Notes under the pieces: model-generated | Databases searched by the model: none | Seen by the model: the letters and a program-made list of their open reading frames with translations, nothing else | Told to the model about the DNA's origin: nothing | In this document: positions 1 to 5,300 of the stretch, one piece after another | Layout: every line of letters begins with the position of its first letter | How positions within the stretch are numbered: the first letter of the stretch is position 1 | From: an uncultured Clostridia bacterium | GTDB lineage: Bacteria > Bacillota > Clostridia > Oscillospirales > Ruminococcaceae | Assembly: GCA_947584825.1 (NCBI GenBank) | Contig: CANPWR010000070.1 | Span: forward strand, 1-6,901 | Length of the DNA stretch: 6,901 nt | Direction of reading: 5' to 3' | Made by a program: the position numbers and the translations under genes

Positions 1-15
1 TGGCATATAAGTCAT
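1..15 (-). CDS. 5' end of an unidentified gene, cut by the left window edge
   Basis: An ATG at 15-13 on the minus strand opens a frame reading M-T-Y-M-P before the window ends. It is called because its start signals are strong: a GGAGG at 29-25 sits nine bases upstream of the ATG, and a consensus promoter lies at 124-96. A second in-frame ATG at 6-4 is less likely because it would be about 18 bases from the ribosome-binding site. Five residues are too few to name a product. The gene has the same orientation as the LRR protein gene upstream but is separated from it by a terminator and its own promoter, so it is probably transcribed independently. Confidence 0.55.
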
Positions 16-24
16 AGTTGTTTT

Positions 25-29
25 CCTCC
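25..29 (-). promoter_or_regulatory. Ribosome-binding site of the left-edge gene
   Basis: GGAGG on the minus strand lies nine bases upstream of the ATG at 15-13. This is good Shine-Dalgarno spacing and is the main support for the partial gene. Confidence 0.6.
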
Positions 30-51
30 AATTAAGTTTTTTCTTTCCTGC

Positions 52-77
52 TTTATTGGTTCAGCATACCCAATAAA
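52..77 (-). repeat. Inverted repeat in the leader of the left-edge gene
   Basis: TTTATTGG (52-59) and CCAATAAA (70-77) are perfect 8-base complements around a 10-base loop. The hairpin would fall within the first part of the predicted leader, which starts near position 89. It lacks a following T-run in the minus direction, so it is not an obvious terminator. It could be an mRNA 5' stabiliser or a protein-binding dyad; the sequence does not decide. Confidence 0.4.
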
Positions 78-95
78 ACCGAAGCAACATTTAAC

Positions 96-124
96 ATTAT
101 AATGATTAGCAAATTGGTTGTCAA
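96..124 (-). promoter_or_regulatory. Sigma-A-type promoter of the left-edge gene
   Basis: On the minus strand a perfect -35 TTGACA (124-119) and a perfect -10 TATAAT (101-96) are separated by exactly 17 bases. Transcription should start near position 89, giving a leader of roughly 75 bases before the ATG at 15. The position fits the partial gene at the left edge and is downstream of the LRR gene's terminator. Confidence 0.75.
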
Positions 125-171
125 GAGGTAAATTGCTAAAAATTTAAAATATATCATCTTTTCTCTTGAAA

Positions 172-202
172 TCTCTCTGTTTTTCTTTAATTCTCTCTGT
201 TT
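172..202 (-). repeat. Two 11-base direct repeats upstream of the left-edge promoter
   Basis: TCTCTCTGTTT occurs at 172-182 and again at 192-202 on the plus strand, which reads AAACAGAGAGA on the minus strand. The start-to-start distance is 20 bases, about two turns of B-DNA. The pair lies about 48 bases upstream of the -35 element of the promoter at 96-124, where an activator could sit. Such spacing is typical of response-regulator half-sites, but I do not recognise the motif, and the region is also simply pyrimidine-rich. Confidence 0.3.
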
Positions 203-251
203 CTTGAGTTTCATTTTATTATTTACTTTTTGTTCATAAAGTATTTTGAAA

Positions 252-278
252 AAGCCCCTCCCGTTAGGGGAGAGGCTT
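252..278 (-). terminator. Rho-independent terminator of the LRR protein gene
   Basis: AAGCC (252-256) pairs with GGCTT (274-278) and CTCCC (258-262) pairs with GGGAG (268-272), with one C/A mismatch between the two stem halves and a 5-base loop. Read on the minus strand the stem runs into five Ts. It lies 30 bases past the stop codon at 308, as expected for the upstream minus-strand gene. The plus-strand side has no T-run, so it should work in one direction. Confidence 0.75.
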
Positions 279-307
279 GAAAAGGAGAGATGTATGGAAT
301 TGTGATA

Positions 308-2341
308 TTATCTAGTCTTTACCTTTTTCTTTGTCCACTTGCTGTAGGTATATTTTGGTTTGCCTTTAACGTTCTTTTCGGTCGTATATGCTCTTACTCG
401 TATATAGTATATCCTGTTTTTCTTAATTTTATTTCCCTTTAAAGTAATCTTTTTCTTTTTTGTTTTCTTATCAAATATAATTTGTTTCTTTTTGAACTTC
501 ATATTCGTCGTCGTCTGAATCTGATAGCCTTTTGCGTTATTTATTTTTTTCCAATTTACCGTTATCTTTTTGCCTTTTGCTTTGGCTTTCAGATTTTTTA
601 TTTTGGCTTTTTTAATGGCGGTTGGGGAGGGTGATTTAGTATTTGATTTGGTTGTGATTTGAAGAGATTTTTGTGGGGATTTTGTTGTTGGGGCAGTGGT
701 TGGGTTTGGTTTGTTTGTGTTGTTATTTGGTTTATCGCTTTGGTTATTGTTTGGATTTTGTGATGAATTGGTCGGATTGTTATTCGAATTATTAGTTGGG
801 TTTTGTGATGAGTTATTGCCATTTAAAAGCTCATAATTAAATTCGTTATCTTTAGCATATTGCTCACCTGCTGTGCCTGAATAGCAGTAAATTTTAAAAT
901 CATATTTACCCCTGTAATCACCACCAGTATGAGGAGGGAGTGGATCACTCGGAGGATAAAAATAAAAACCCAATGCTTCTCCTCCAATCTCAGTTACCGT
1001 TTTTGGTATTGTTACGCTGGTTAAACTTTCACAATTATAAAACGCATGATATCTAATACTTGTTACACTATCTGGTATTATATAAGTTGTTTGTGTATTA
1101 CCTATTGGATATTGTATTAGTTCTGTTTTATCATAATTAAACAAAATTCCGTCTTCAGATGAAAAGTTATTATTAGAATCAACATTTATTTTTGTTAAAT
1201 TTAAACTATAATTAAACGCCCCATCTCCAAAACTTTTCACACTGTTTCCTATTGTTACACTTGTAAACTTACTATATGCAAACGCCTCTTTTCCAATGCT
1301 TGTTACACTATCTGGTATTTCATAAGTTGTTTGTGTTTTACCTGCCGGATATTTTATCAGTTCTGTTTTGTTATAATTAAATAAAACCCCCTCTTGAGAT
1401 GAATAATTATTATTGTTAGATTCAACATTTATTTCTGTTAATTTTGTACAATAATCAAACACCCCGTCTCCAATACTTGCTACGCTGTTTGGTATTGTTA
1501 TGCTTGTTAAGCTATTACAAAAATAAAACGCTCTATCTCCAATACTTGTTACACTGGTTATTGTTACGCTTGTCAAACTGGTACAACTATCAAACGCCCC
1601 ACCTCCAATGCTTGTTACACTGTTTCCTATTGTTATGCTTGTTAAGCTATTACAATAATAAAACGCCTTATTTCCAATACTTGTCACACTGTATGGTATT
1701 GTTACGTTTGTTAAACTAGTACAAGTAGAAAATGCATAATCGCAAATGCTTGTCACATTATTTCCAATTATTACACTTGTTAAACTGTCACTTTCTGCAA
1801 ACGCATTTTTACCAATACTTTTTACACTATTTGGTATTGTATAAAATGCTTGTGCTTTATCACTTGGATATTTTATCAGTTCTGTTTTGTTATAATTAAA
1901 TAAAACACCGTCTTTAGATGAATAATAATTATTATTAGAATCAACATTTATTTCTGTTAAACTGGTACAACTATAAAACGCAAAATCTTCAATACTTGTT
2001 ACACTGTCTGGTATTGTTATGCTTGTTAAACTGGTGCAATAATAAAACGCATTTTCTCCAATACTTGTTACACTATTTGGTATTGCTATGCTTGTTAAAC
2101 TGAAACAAGTTCCAAACGCATAATCTCCAATGCTTGTTACAGCCTTTCCTTCAATTGTGCTTGGAATTGCAAGAGTTGTTGCATTGCCATGATAGTCGGT
2201 TATTTCAACTGTACCATCGCCTAAAACAGTATACTCATATTCTCCATAAGTCAATGCACCAGCCGTCACAACCGGCAACAATCCAACCAAACTAACAACC
2301 ATTACAATAGTCGTTAGTATACTAATAATTCTTTTACTCAT
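308..2341 (-). CDS. Secreted BspA-like leucine-rich-repeat protein with basic Fn3-like C-terminal domain
   Basis: This 677-residue protein is exported and probably acts at the cell surface. Residues 1-28 form a signal peptide (basic start, hydrophobic core, likely cleavage after VTAGA). Residues 36-80 are the usual BspA entry segment (YTVLGDGTVEITDY). Residues 81-461 carry LRR_5 repeats of about 23 residues built on SLTSITIPNSVTSIG..AF..C, broken by three long units near 127-185, 300-357 and 381-438. A cap with YSGTAGEQYAKDNEF follows (488-501), then an Asn/Pro/Ser/Thr linker (507-575) and a very lysine-rich Fn3-like domain (579-677). There is no LPXTG motif, C-terminal membrane helix or dockerin. 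An ATG at 2431 extends the frame by 30 codons, but the start at 2341 has GGAGG at 2351-2347 and opens directly into the signal peptide, whereas the extension overlaps the promoter. The family is known for adhesion; the ligand here is unknown. Confidence 0.88.
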   Translation of the reverse strand: MSKRIISILTTIVMVVSLVGLLPVVTAGALTYGEYEYTVLGDGTVEITDYHGNATTLAIPSTIEGKAVTSIGDYAFGTCFSLTSIAIPNSVTSIGENAFYYCTSLTSITIPDSVTSIEDFAFYSCTSLTEINVDSNNNYYSSKDGVLFNYNKTELIKYPSDKAQAFYTIPNSVKSIGKNAFAESDSLTSVIIGNNVTSICDYAFSTCTSLTNVTIPYSVTSIGNKAFYYCNSLTSITIGNSVTSIGGGAFDSCTSLTSVTITSVTSIGDRAFYFCNSLTSITIPNSVASIGDGVFDYCTKLTEINVESNNNNYSSQEGVLFNYNKTELIKYPAGKTQTTYEIPDSVTSIGKEAFAYSKFTSVTIGNSVKSFGDGAFNYSLNLTKINVDSNNNFSSEDGILFNYDKTELIQYPIGNTQTTYIIPDSVTSIRYHAFYNCESLTSVTIPKTVTEIGGEALGFYFYPPSDPLPPHTGGDYRGKYDFKIYCYSGTAGEQYAKDNEFNYELLNGNNSSQNPTNNSNNNPTNSSQNPNNNQSDKPNNNTNKPNPTTAPTTKSPQKSLQITTKSNTKSPSPTAIKKAKIKNLKAKAKGKKITVNWKKINNAKGYQIQTTTNMKFKKKQIIFDKKTKKKKITLKGNKIKKNRIYYIRVRAYTTEKNVKGKPKYTYSKWTKKKVKTR
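311..607 (-). other. Fn3-like, highly basic C-terminal domain of the LRR protein
   Basis: Residues 579-677 show the pattern of Fn3 modules common on Clostridia surface proteins: ITVNWKKINNAKGYQIQ near the start and YYIRVRAY near the end, finishing with YSKW. Residues 577-677 contain 39 Lys or Arg and only two acidic residues (D624, E655). Such charge could hold the protein on anionic wall polymers in place of a sortase anchor; that role is inferred. Confidence 0.7.
617..823 (-). other. Low-complexity Asn/Pro/Ser/Thr linker
   Basis: Residues 507-575 of the LRR protein consist almost wholly of Asn, Pro, Ser, Thr, Gln and Lys, with near-repeats such as SSQNPTNN and SSQNPNNN. It separates the LRR region from the Fn3-like domain and is probably a flexible spacer that lifts the LRR domain from the wall. 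Confidence 0.75.
1028..2101 (-). repeat. Tandem 69-bp coding repeats with three long insert units
   Basis: The DNA encoding residues 81-438 is a direct-repeat array. Two 69-base units lie at 1964-2101, five units at 1445-1786 (one of them 66 bases) and one at 1202-1270. Between and after them are three related long units of 58-59 codons at 1787-1963, 1271-1444 and 1028-1201, each carrying INV-S-NNN, LFNY-KTELI-YP and IP-SV. An identical 28-base stretch occurs at 1493-1520 and 1628-1655, so repeat copies are nearly identical in places and could recombine. Confidence 0.85.
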
Positions 2342-2345
2342 ATGT

Positions 2346-2351
2346 ACCTCC
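2346..2351 (-). promoter_or_regulatory. Ribosome-binding site that fixes the LRR gene start at 2341
   Basis: GGAGGT on the minus strand (2351-2346) ends four bases before the ATG at 2341. Spacing is slightly short, but the match is strong. The upstream in-frame ATG at 2431 overlaps the promoter region and would put a second hydrophobic segment in front of the signal peptide. Confidence 0.75.
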
Positions 2352-2363
2352 AAAAATATGATA

Positions 2364-2387
2364 TAATACAACATAAATGTTGTATTA
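2364..2387 (-). repeat. Perfect 10-bp inverted repeat at the predicted 5' end of the LRR mRNA
   Basis: TAATACAACA (2364-2373) and TGTTGTATTA (2378-2387) are exact complements around a TAAA loop. The predicted transcription start from the promoter at 2422-2394 is about position 2387, so the hairpin would form at the first nucleotides of the mRNA. This could protect the 5' end from decay, or the DNA dyad could be an operator overlapping the start site. Confidence 0.6.
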
Positions 2388-2393
2388 ATTAAA

Positions 2394-2422
2394 ATAATAA
2401 CATAATATAAGTTGTTTGTCAA
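2394..2422 (-). promoter_or_regulatory. Promoter of the LRR protein gene
   Basis: On the minus strand a perfect -35 TTGACA (2422-2417) is followed after 17 bases by TATTAT (2399-2394), which matches five of six -10 positions. Transcription would start near 2387, about 45 bases before the ATG. Together with the terminator at 2543-2570 it makes the LRR gene independent of the alpha-xylosidase gene upstream. Confidence 0.65.
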
Positions 2423-2447
2423 TATATACAAAATTTTTTACTGTTCC

Positions 2448-2478
2448 TTGACAAATATAAACACAATATTTCTATAAA
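2448..2478 (+). promoter_or_regulatory. Weak plus-strand promoter candidate
   Basis: A perfect TTGACA at 2448-2453 is followed by TATAAA at 2473-2478, five of six -10 positions, but with a long 19-base spacer. No coding sequence follows on the plus strand. It would produce a transcript of roughly 85 bases ending at the hairpin 2543-2570. The long spacer keeps confidence low. Confidence 0.2.
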
Positions 2479-2542
2479 GTAGTAGGGAAGAAATAACTAA
2501 AAACAAAGCACTCTGTACTCGTAAGAAGATATATATACAATA

Positions 2543-2570
2543 AAAAGCATTCGGAAAACCGAATGCTTTT
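2543..2570 (-). terminator. Rho-independent terminator of the alpha-xylosidase gene
   Basis: AAAAGCATTCGG (2543-2554) and CCGAATGCTTTT (2559-2570) form a perfect 12-bp stem with a 4-base loop. On the minus strand the stem ends in a run of five Ts. It lies 22 bases beyond the alpha-xylosidase stop codon at 2593. The plus-strand side ends in four Ts, so it may also stop rightward transcription. Confidence 0.9.
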
Positions 2571-2592
2571 CATGTAACTAGTTTTTATTCGA

Positions 2593-4941
2593 TTAGCCTA
2601 GCTCAATAATAACCTTTCCGCTAAAGCTTGGAGTTATTTCAATTGATTTATCTGTGCCTGCAACAGTAATTGTAAATGTAGAATCGGTATCAGTGTATTC
2701 ACATTCAATCTTGCTGCCGTTTCTCTTAGCTGTAAGCTCAAATACCTTGTTTGCTTCCTTATCATAAACAGGGCAAACAGCGGATTTGCCGTCTTCAAGA
2801 TTGTAAATTATAAAGTTTGTGCCATTTACATAGTCGTATTCAAAATCACGCTCAAAATTACCGAACGGAATAATTGAATTCGGTTTAGCAAGTGCAGGTA
2901 TCTCAAAGTAATTGCATTTGTGCTTGTACCATTTACCGCCCTCAAGTGTTTTGCCTGTGATTATGTCGGTCCATTTTCCCTCTGGAACATAGTATTCAGC
3001 CATGCCCTCATCGTTAAGTATAGGAGCGACAAGGATATTGTCACCGAACATATACTGTCTGTCGAGAGTCAGGCAGGTTGGGTCATCAGCAAAGTCGATA
3101 ACCATAGCTCTCATCATAGGAACTCCGATATTGTGAGTTTTAATAGCCTGTGCAAAAATGTAAGGCATAAGCTTACCCTTTAACTCAGTAAAGAATTTAA
3201 GGACATCGCATGATTCCTCGTCGAATAGCCAAGGCACTCTGTAGCTTTGGTTTCCGTGAAGTCTTGAGTGAGTAGAGAACAGTCCGAATGCAGCCCATCT
3301 TTTGTAAATGTCAGGTGTAGCAGTAGCCTCAAATCCGGACATATCGTGACTGAAGAAACCAAATCCTGAAAGAGAAAGTGAAAGTCCGCCTCTGATTGTC
3401 TCAGCCATTGAAGAATACTCAGCGGAGCAGTCGCCGCCCCAGTGAACAGGGAACTGTTGTCCTCCTGCTGTAGCAGAACGAGCGAATAGACAAGCTTTAT
3501 TCTCTCCGTAATAATCTTTAAGCACATTGAATACAGTCTTGTTGTAAAGATGAGTATAGAAGTTGTGCATCTTTATAGGGTCAGAGCCGTCATAATAAAC
3601 AATATCTTTAGTAGGTATTCTCTCACCGAAGTCTGTTTTAAAGCAGTCGACGCCCATGTCGCAGAGAGCCTTAAGCTTTGAAGCATACCACTCGCAGGCT
3701 GCCGGATTTGTGAAATCAACAAGTGCCATACCCGGCTGCCACTCGTCTGCTTGGAAAATGTCGCCGTTTTTCTTTTTAACAAAGTAACCGTTTTCCATGC
3801 CTTCGTCAAACAGTTTTGAACGCTGTGCAATATACGGATTGATCCAAACACAGGTATGAAGTCCTTTATCCTTGTGCAGGCGCTCAAGCATAGCAGGCGG
3901 GTCAGGGAACTGAGACTTATCCCATTCAAAGTTACACCATTCAAACTCTTTCATCCAGAAGCAATCAAAGTGAAATACTTGTAGTGGAATATTTCTTTCT
4001 GCCATGCCGTCTATAAATGAAGTGATAGTTTCTTCGTCGTATGTAGTTGTAAAAGATGTTGTCAGCCACAGACCGAATGTGTATGCAGGAGGTAGTGCAG
4101 GTTTGCCTGTTAGATTTGTGTATCCTTCTAAAACCTGTGTAAGGTTTTCTCCTCCGAATATGAAGTATTCAAGATCTTCACCTGGAACGGTAAATGAAAC
4201 CTTTGATACAGTATCAGACGCAACTTCGTATGAAACCTTATCAGAACTGTTTACGAAAACACCGTAGTTTCTTGAAGAAGTATAGAAGGGAATACTCTTA
4301 TAACTCTGGTCAGAGCAAGTACCGCCGTCAGCGTTCCATATTTCAACATTCTGACCGTTCTTTGTGAATGTAGTGAACTTTTCACCAAAACCATATATAT
4401 ATTCGCCGACTGAAAGCTGTAGCTGTTCGCGGAGATATGTTGTATGTGGATCCTGAGGATAGCTCCAGAAGGTGTCGTCCTCTTGCTTAGCAAGTCTAGC
4501 ATTAGCCTTAAACTGACTTTCCTTTACTAATGTTGTAGCTCTCCAAGCTCCGCCTGTCAACAGTTTGTCACCGTAGTAGTACTGAACACTCCAGTTATCT
4601 TTAGAAATAACAACCTTCGACTTTCCTGTAACAAGCTCAACGCTGTTTTCATTTTCGTTGATTACGGGCTTGTACCCATAGTCCTCATTAAGTTCAAAAT
4701 GAGGTCCGTGATCAACCGTACCCTTGTAGTGAGTAATGTGTACCTTGATGCAGTTCTCCATAGTTGAAGAATATGTAATTTCAAGGTTAGGTCCGCCAAG
4801 AGTCATAGCTCTGTTGTAAATTTTTGAAGGTGTTGCTACGACCTTGATGGCATTTTCTGTTGTTTCAATAATGTAAGCTTCATTGACGTAATTAACGTCA
4901 TAGCCGCGTTCTGTCAGCCAGAATCCATCTGAAAATTTCAT
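2593..4941 (-). CDS. yicI: Alpha-xylosidase, GH31 family, YicI type
   Basis: The enzyme should release alpha-linked xylose from the non-reducing end of xyloglucan oligosaccharides such as isoprimeverose by a retaining mechanism (EC 3.2.1.177). At 782 residues it is close to E. coli YicI, and it opens like it (MKFSDGFWL). An N-terminal beta-sandwich covers about 1-260, the catalytic barrel about 285-605, and two C-terminal beta domains the rest. The nucleophile is D437 in KTDFGERIP and the acid/base is D504 in HWGGD. The YicI residues that select xylose are all matched: F297, C327-F328, W366 and K435. No signal peptide is present, so it acts in the cytoplasm on imported sugars. AGGAGG at 4954-4949, seven bases before the ATG, fixes the start. 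It appears monocistronic, with no transporter or other xyloglucan gene in view. Substrate is inferred from the matched residues; broader alpha-glucosidase activity is possible. Confidence 0.93.
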   Translation of the reverse strand: MKFSDGFWLTERGYDVNYVNEAYIIETTENAIKVVATPSKIYNRAMTLGGPNLEITYSSTMENCIKVHITHYKGTVDHGPHFELNEDYGYKPVINENENSVELVTGKSKVVISKDNWSVQYYYGDKLLTGGAWRATTLVKESQFKANARLAKQEDDTFWSYPQDPHTTYLREQLQLSVGEYIYGFGEKFTTFTKNGQNVEIWNADGGTCSDQSYKSIPFYTSSRNYGVFVNSSDKVSYEVASDTVSKVSFTVPGEDLEYFIFGGENLTQVLEGYTNLTGKPALPPAYTFGLWLTTSFTTTYDEETITSFIDGMAERNIPLQVFHFDCFWMKEFEWCNFEWDKSQFPDPPAMLERLHKDKGLHTCVWINPYIAQRSKLFDEGMENGYFVKKKNGDIFQADEWQPGMALVDFTNPAACEWYASKLKALCDMGVDCFKTDFGERIPTKDIVYYDGSDPIKMHNFYTHLYNKTVFNVLKDYYGENKACLFARSATAGGQQFPVHWGGDCSAEYSSMAETIRGGLSLSLSGFGFFSHDMSGFEATATPDIYKRWAAFGLFSTHSRLHGNQSYRVPWLFDEESCDVLKFFTELKGKLMPYIFAQAIKTHNIGVPMMRAMVIDFADDPTCLTLDRQYMFGDNILVAPILNDEGMAEYYVPEGKWTDIITGKTLEGGKWYKHKCNYFEIPALAKPNSIIPFGNFERDFEYDYVNGTNFIIYNLEDGKSAVCPVYDKEANKVFELTAKRNGSKIECEYTDTDSTFTITVAGTDKSIEITPSFSGKVIIELG

Positions 4942-4948
4942 AATTTAT

Positions 4949-4954
4949 CCTCCT
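4949..4954 (-). promoter_or_regulatory. Ribosome-binding site of the alpha-xylosidase gene
   Basis: AGGAGG on the minus strand (4954-4949) lies seven bases before the ATG at 4941. It is a full-strength site and supports this start, which also gives the usual YicI N-terminus. Confidence 0.85.
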
Positions 4955-4970
4955 ATTTTTATTTAATTAA

Positions 4971-4998
4971 GAAAATACACTAATAATACAGTATTTTC
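4971..4998 (-). repeat. 8-bp inverted repeat in the yicI leader
   Basis: GAAAATAC (4971-4978) and GTATTTTC (4991-4998) are perfect complements around a 12-base loop. The dyad sits in the untranslated leader, about 17 bases upstream of the ribosome-binding site. It has no T-run, so it is more likely a repressor site or leader hairpin than a terminator. It does not match a cre site. Confidence 0.4.
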
Positions 4999-5013
4999 AG
5001 AATTCCTTATTAA

Positions 5014-5032
5014 TGACAATAAACTTTTGTCA
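5014..5032 (-). repeat. Dyad TGACAA-N7-TTGTCA at the predicted yicI transcription start
   Basis: TGACAA (5014-5019) and TTGTCA (5027-5032) form a perfect 6-bp dyad that extends to 8 bp if one G-T pair is allowed. It begins a few bases after the predicted start site near 5034. It could be an operator for a sugar-responsive repressor or a 5' mRNA hairpin. Confidence 0.4.
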
Positions 5033-5040
5033 CTGTTTAC

Positions 5041-5049
5041 ATTATAGCA
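5041..5049 (-). promoter_or_regulatory. Extended -10 promoter candidate for yicI
   Basis: The minus strand reads TGCTATAAT at 5049-5041, a perfect -10 with the TGn extension that can replace a -35. No good -35 lies at the proper distance. A TTGACA does occur upstream at 5095-5090, but the bases 17 away from it (GACTAT) are a poor -10. The predicted start near 5034 gives a leader of about 93 bases. Confidence 0.5.
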
Positions 5050-5203
5050 CAGATTTTATAAAAATAATAGTCTATTTTTAACTTATTTTTGTCAATTATT
5101 ATCCGCAAACACAATTGAAAGTTTTATTTTGCTTTAATGAGTTAATTTTTTTTCAAAAAGAATGATATTTTTAATAAAAACTATATAAAAGAAAAATTAA
5201 TGC

Positions 5204-5232
5204 TTGACAATCTTAAAAACATAGTTTATAAT
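5204..5232 (+). promoter_or_regulatory. Consensus promoter of the plus-strand LRR gene
   Basis: TTGACA (5204-5209) and TATAAT (5227-5232) are both perfect and separated by 17 bases. An AT-rich tract lies upstream. Transcription should begin near 5239, about 62 bases before the TTG start. This supports a real, well-expressed plus-strand gene from 5301. Confidence 0.85.
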
Positions 5233-5240
5233 TAAAGTAA

Positions 5241-5266
5241 CATCTAACATAATAAGAAGTTAGGTG
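5241..5266 (+). repeat. Leader hairpin of the plus-strand LRR gene
   Basis: CATCTAAC (5241-5248) pairs with GTTAGGTG (5259-5266), eight pairs including one T-G wobble, around a 10-base loop. It starts about two bases after the predicted transcription start. A second, overlapping small stem (TGATA 5265-5269 with TATCA 5274-5278) could compete with its lower part. Confidence 0.45.
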
Positions 5267-5286
5267 ATATTTTTATCAATTTTATT

Positions 5287-5292
5287 AGGAGG
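5287..5292 (+). promoter_or_regulatory. Ribosome-binding site that identifies a TTG start
   Basis: AGGAGG at 5287-5292 is eight bases upstream of TTG at 5301. No ATG or GTG is available at this spacing. The first in-frame ATG, at 5343, has no such site and would cut the signal peptide in half. Confidence 0.8.
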
Positions 5293-5300
5293 TTGTAATA

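Larger units (their letters stand above)
4942..5300. other. Divergent intergenic region between yicI and the second LRR gene
   Basis: This 359-base AT-rich gap holds no credible gene. It carries the ribosome-binding site, two inverted repeats and an extended -10 promoter for the alpha-xylosidase gene on the minus strand. For the plus-strand LRR gene it holds the promoter, leader hairpin and ribosome-binding site. The stretch at about 5140-5203, just upstream of the plus-strand -35, is full of A- and T-tracts and could be an UP element. No terminator is expected, since both genes start here. Confidence 0.7.

Noticed and set aside
290..442. Plus-strand frame of about 50 hydrophobic residues starting MYGIVILSSLYLF, preceded by AGGAG.
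   Set aside because: The AGGAG is only two bases from the ATG, too close to work. The frame is antisense to the Fn3-like tail of a well-supported gene, and its hydrophobicity mirrors lysine-rich codons on the other strand.
1028..2101. The regular repeats were considered as a CRISPR array.
   Set aside because: The period is 69 bases, repeats adjoin without unique spacers, and the frame encodes a continuous LRR_5 protein.
2342..2431. A 30-codon N-terminal extension of the LRR protein from an ATG at 2431.
   Set aside because: It would span the predicted promoter and leader, lacks a ribosome-binding site, and places an extra hydrophobic stretch before a normal signal peptide that has its own GGAGGT.
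3573..3944. Minus-strand frame of 123 codons within the alpha-xylosidase gene, in another frame; similar ones at 3180-3527 and 4251-4502.
   Set aside because: They overlap the conserved GH31 coding region in the wrong frame, so they are by-products of its codon use. They are not signs of frameshift, since the 782-residue frame is intact.
5067..5095. TTGACA at 5095-5090 as the -35 of the main yicI promoter.
   Set aside because: At 17 bases the -10 would be GACTAT, a poor match, and the nearest TATTAT is 20 bases away. The extended -10 TGCTATAAT at 5049-5041 is better, though a weak second promoter cannot be excluded.
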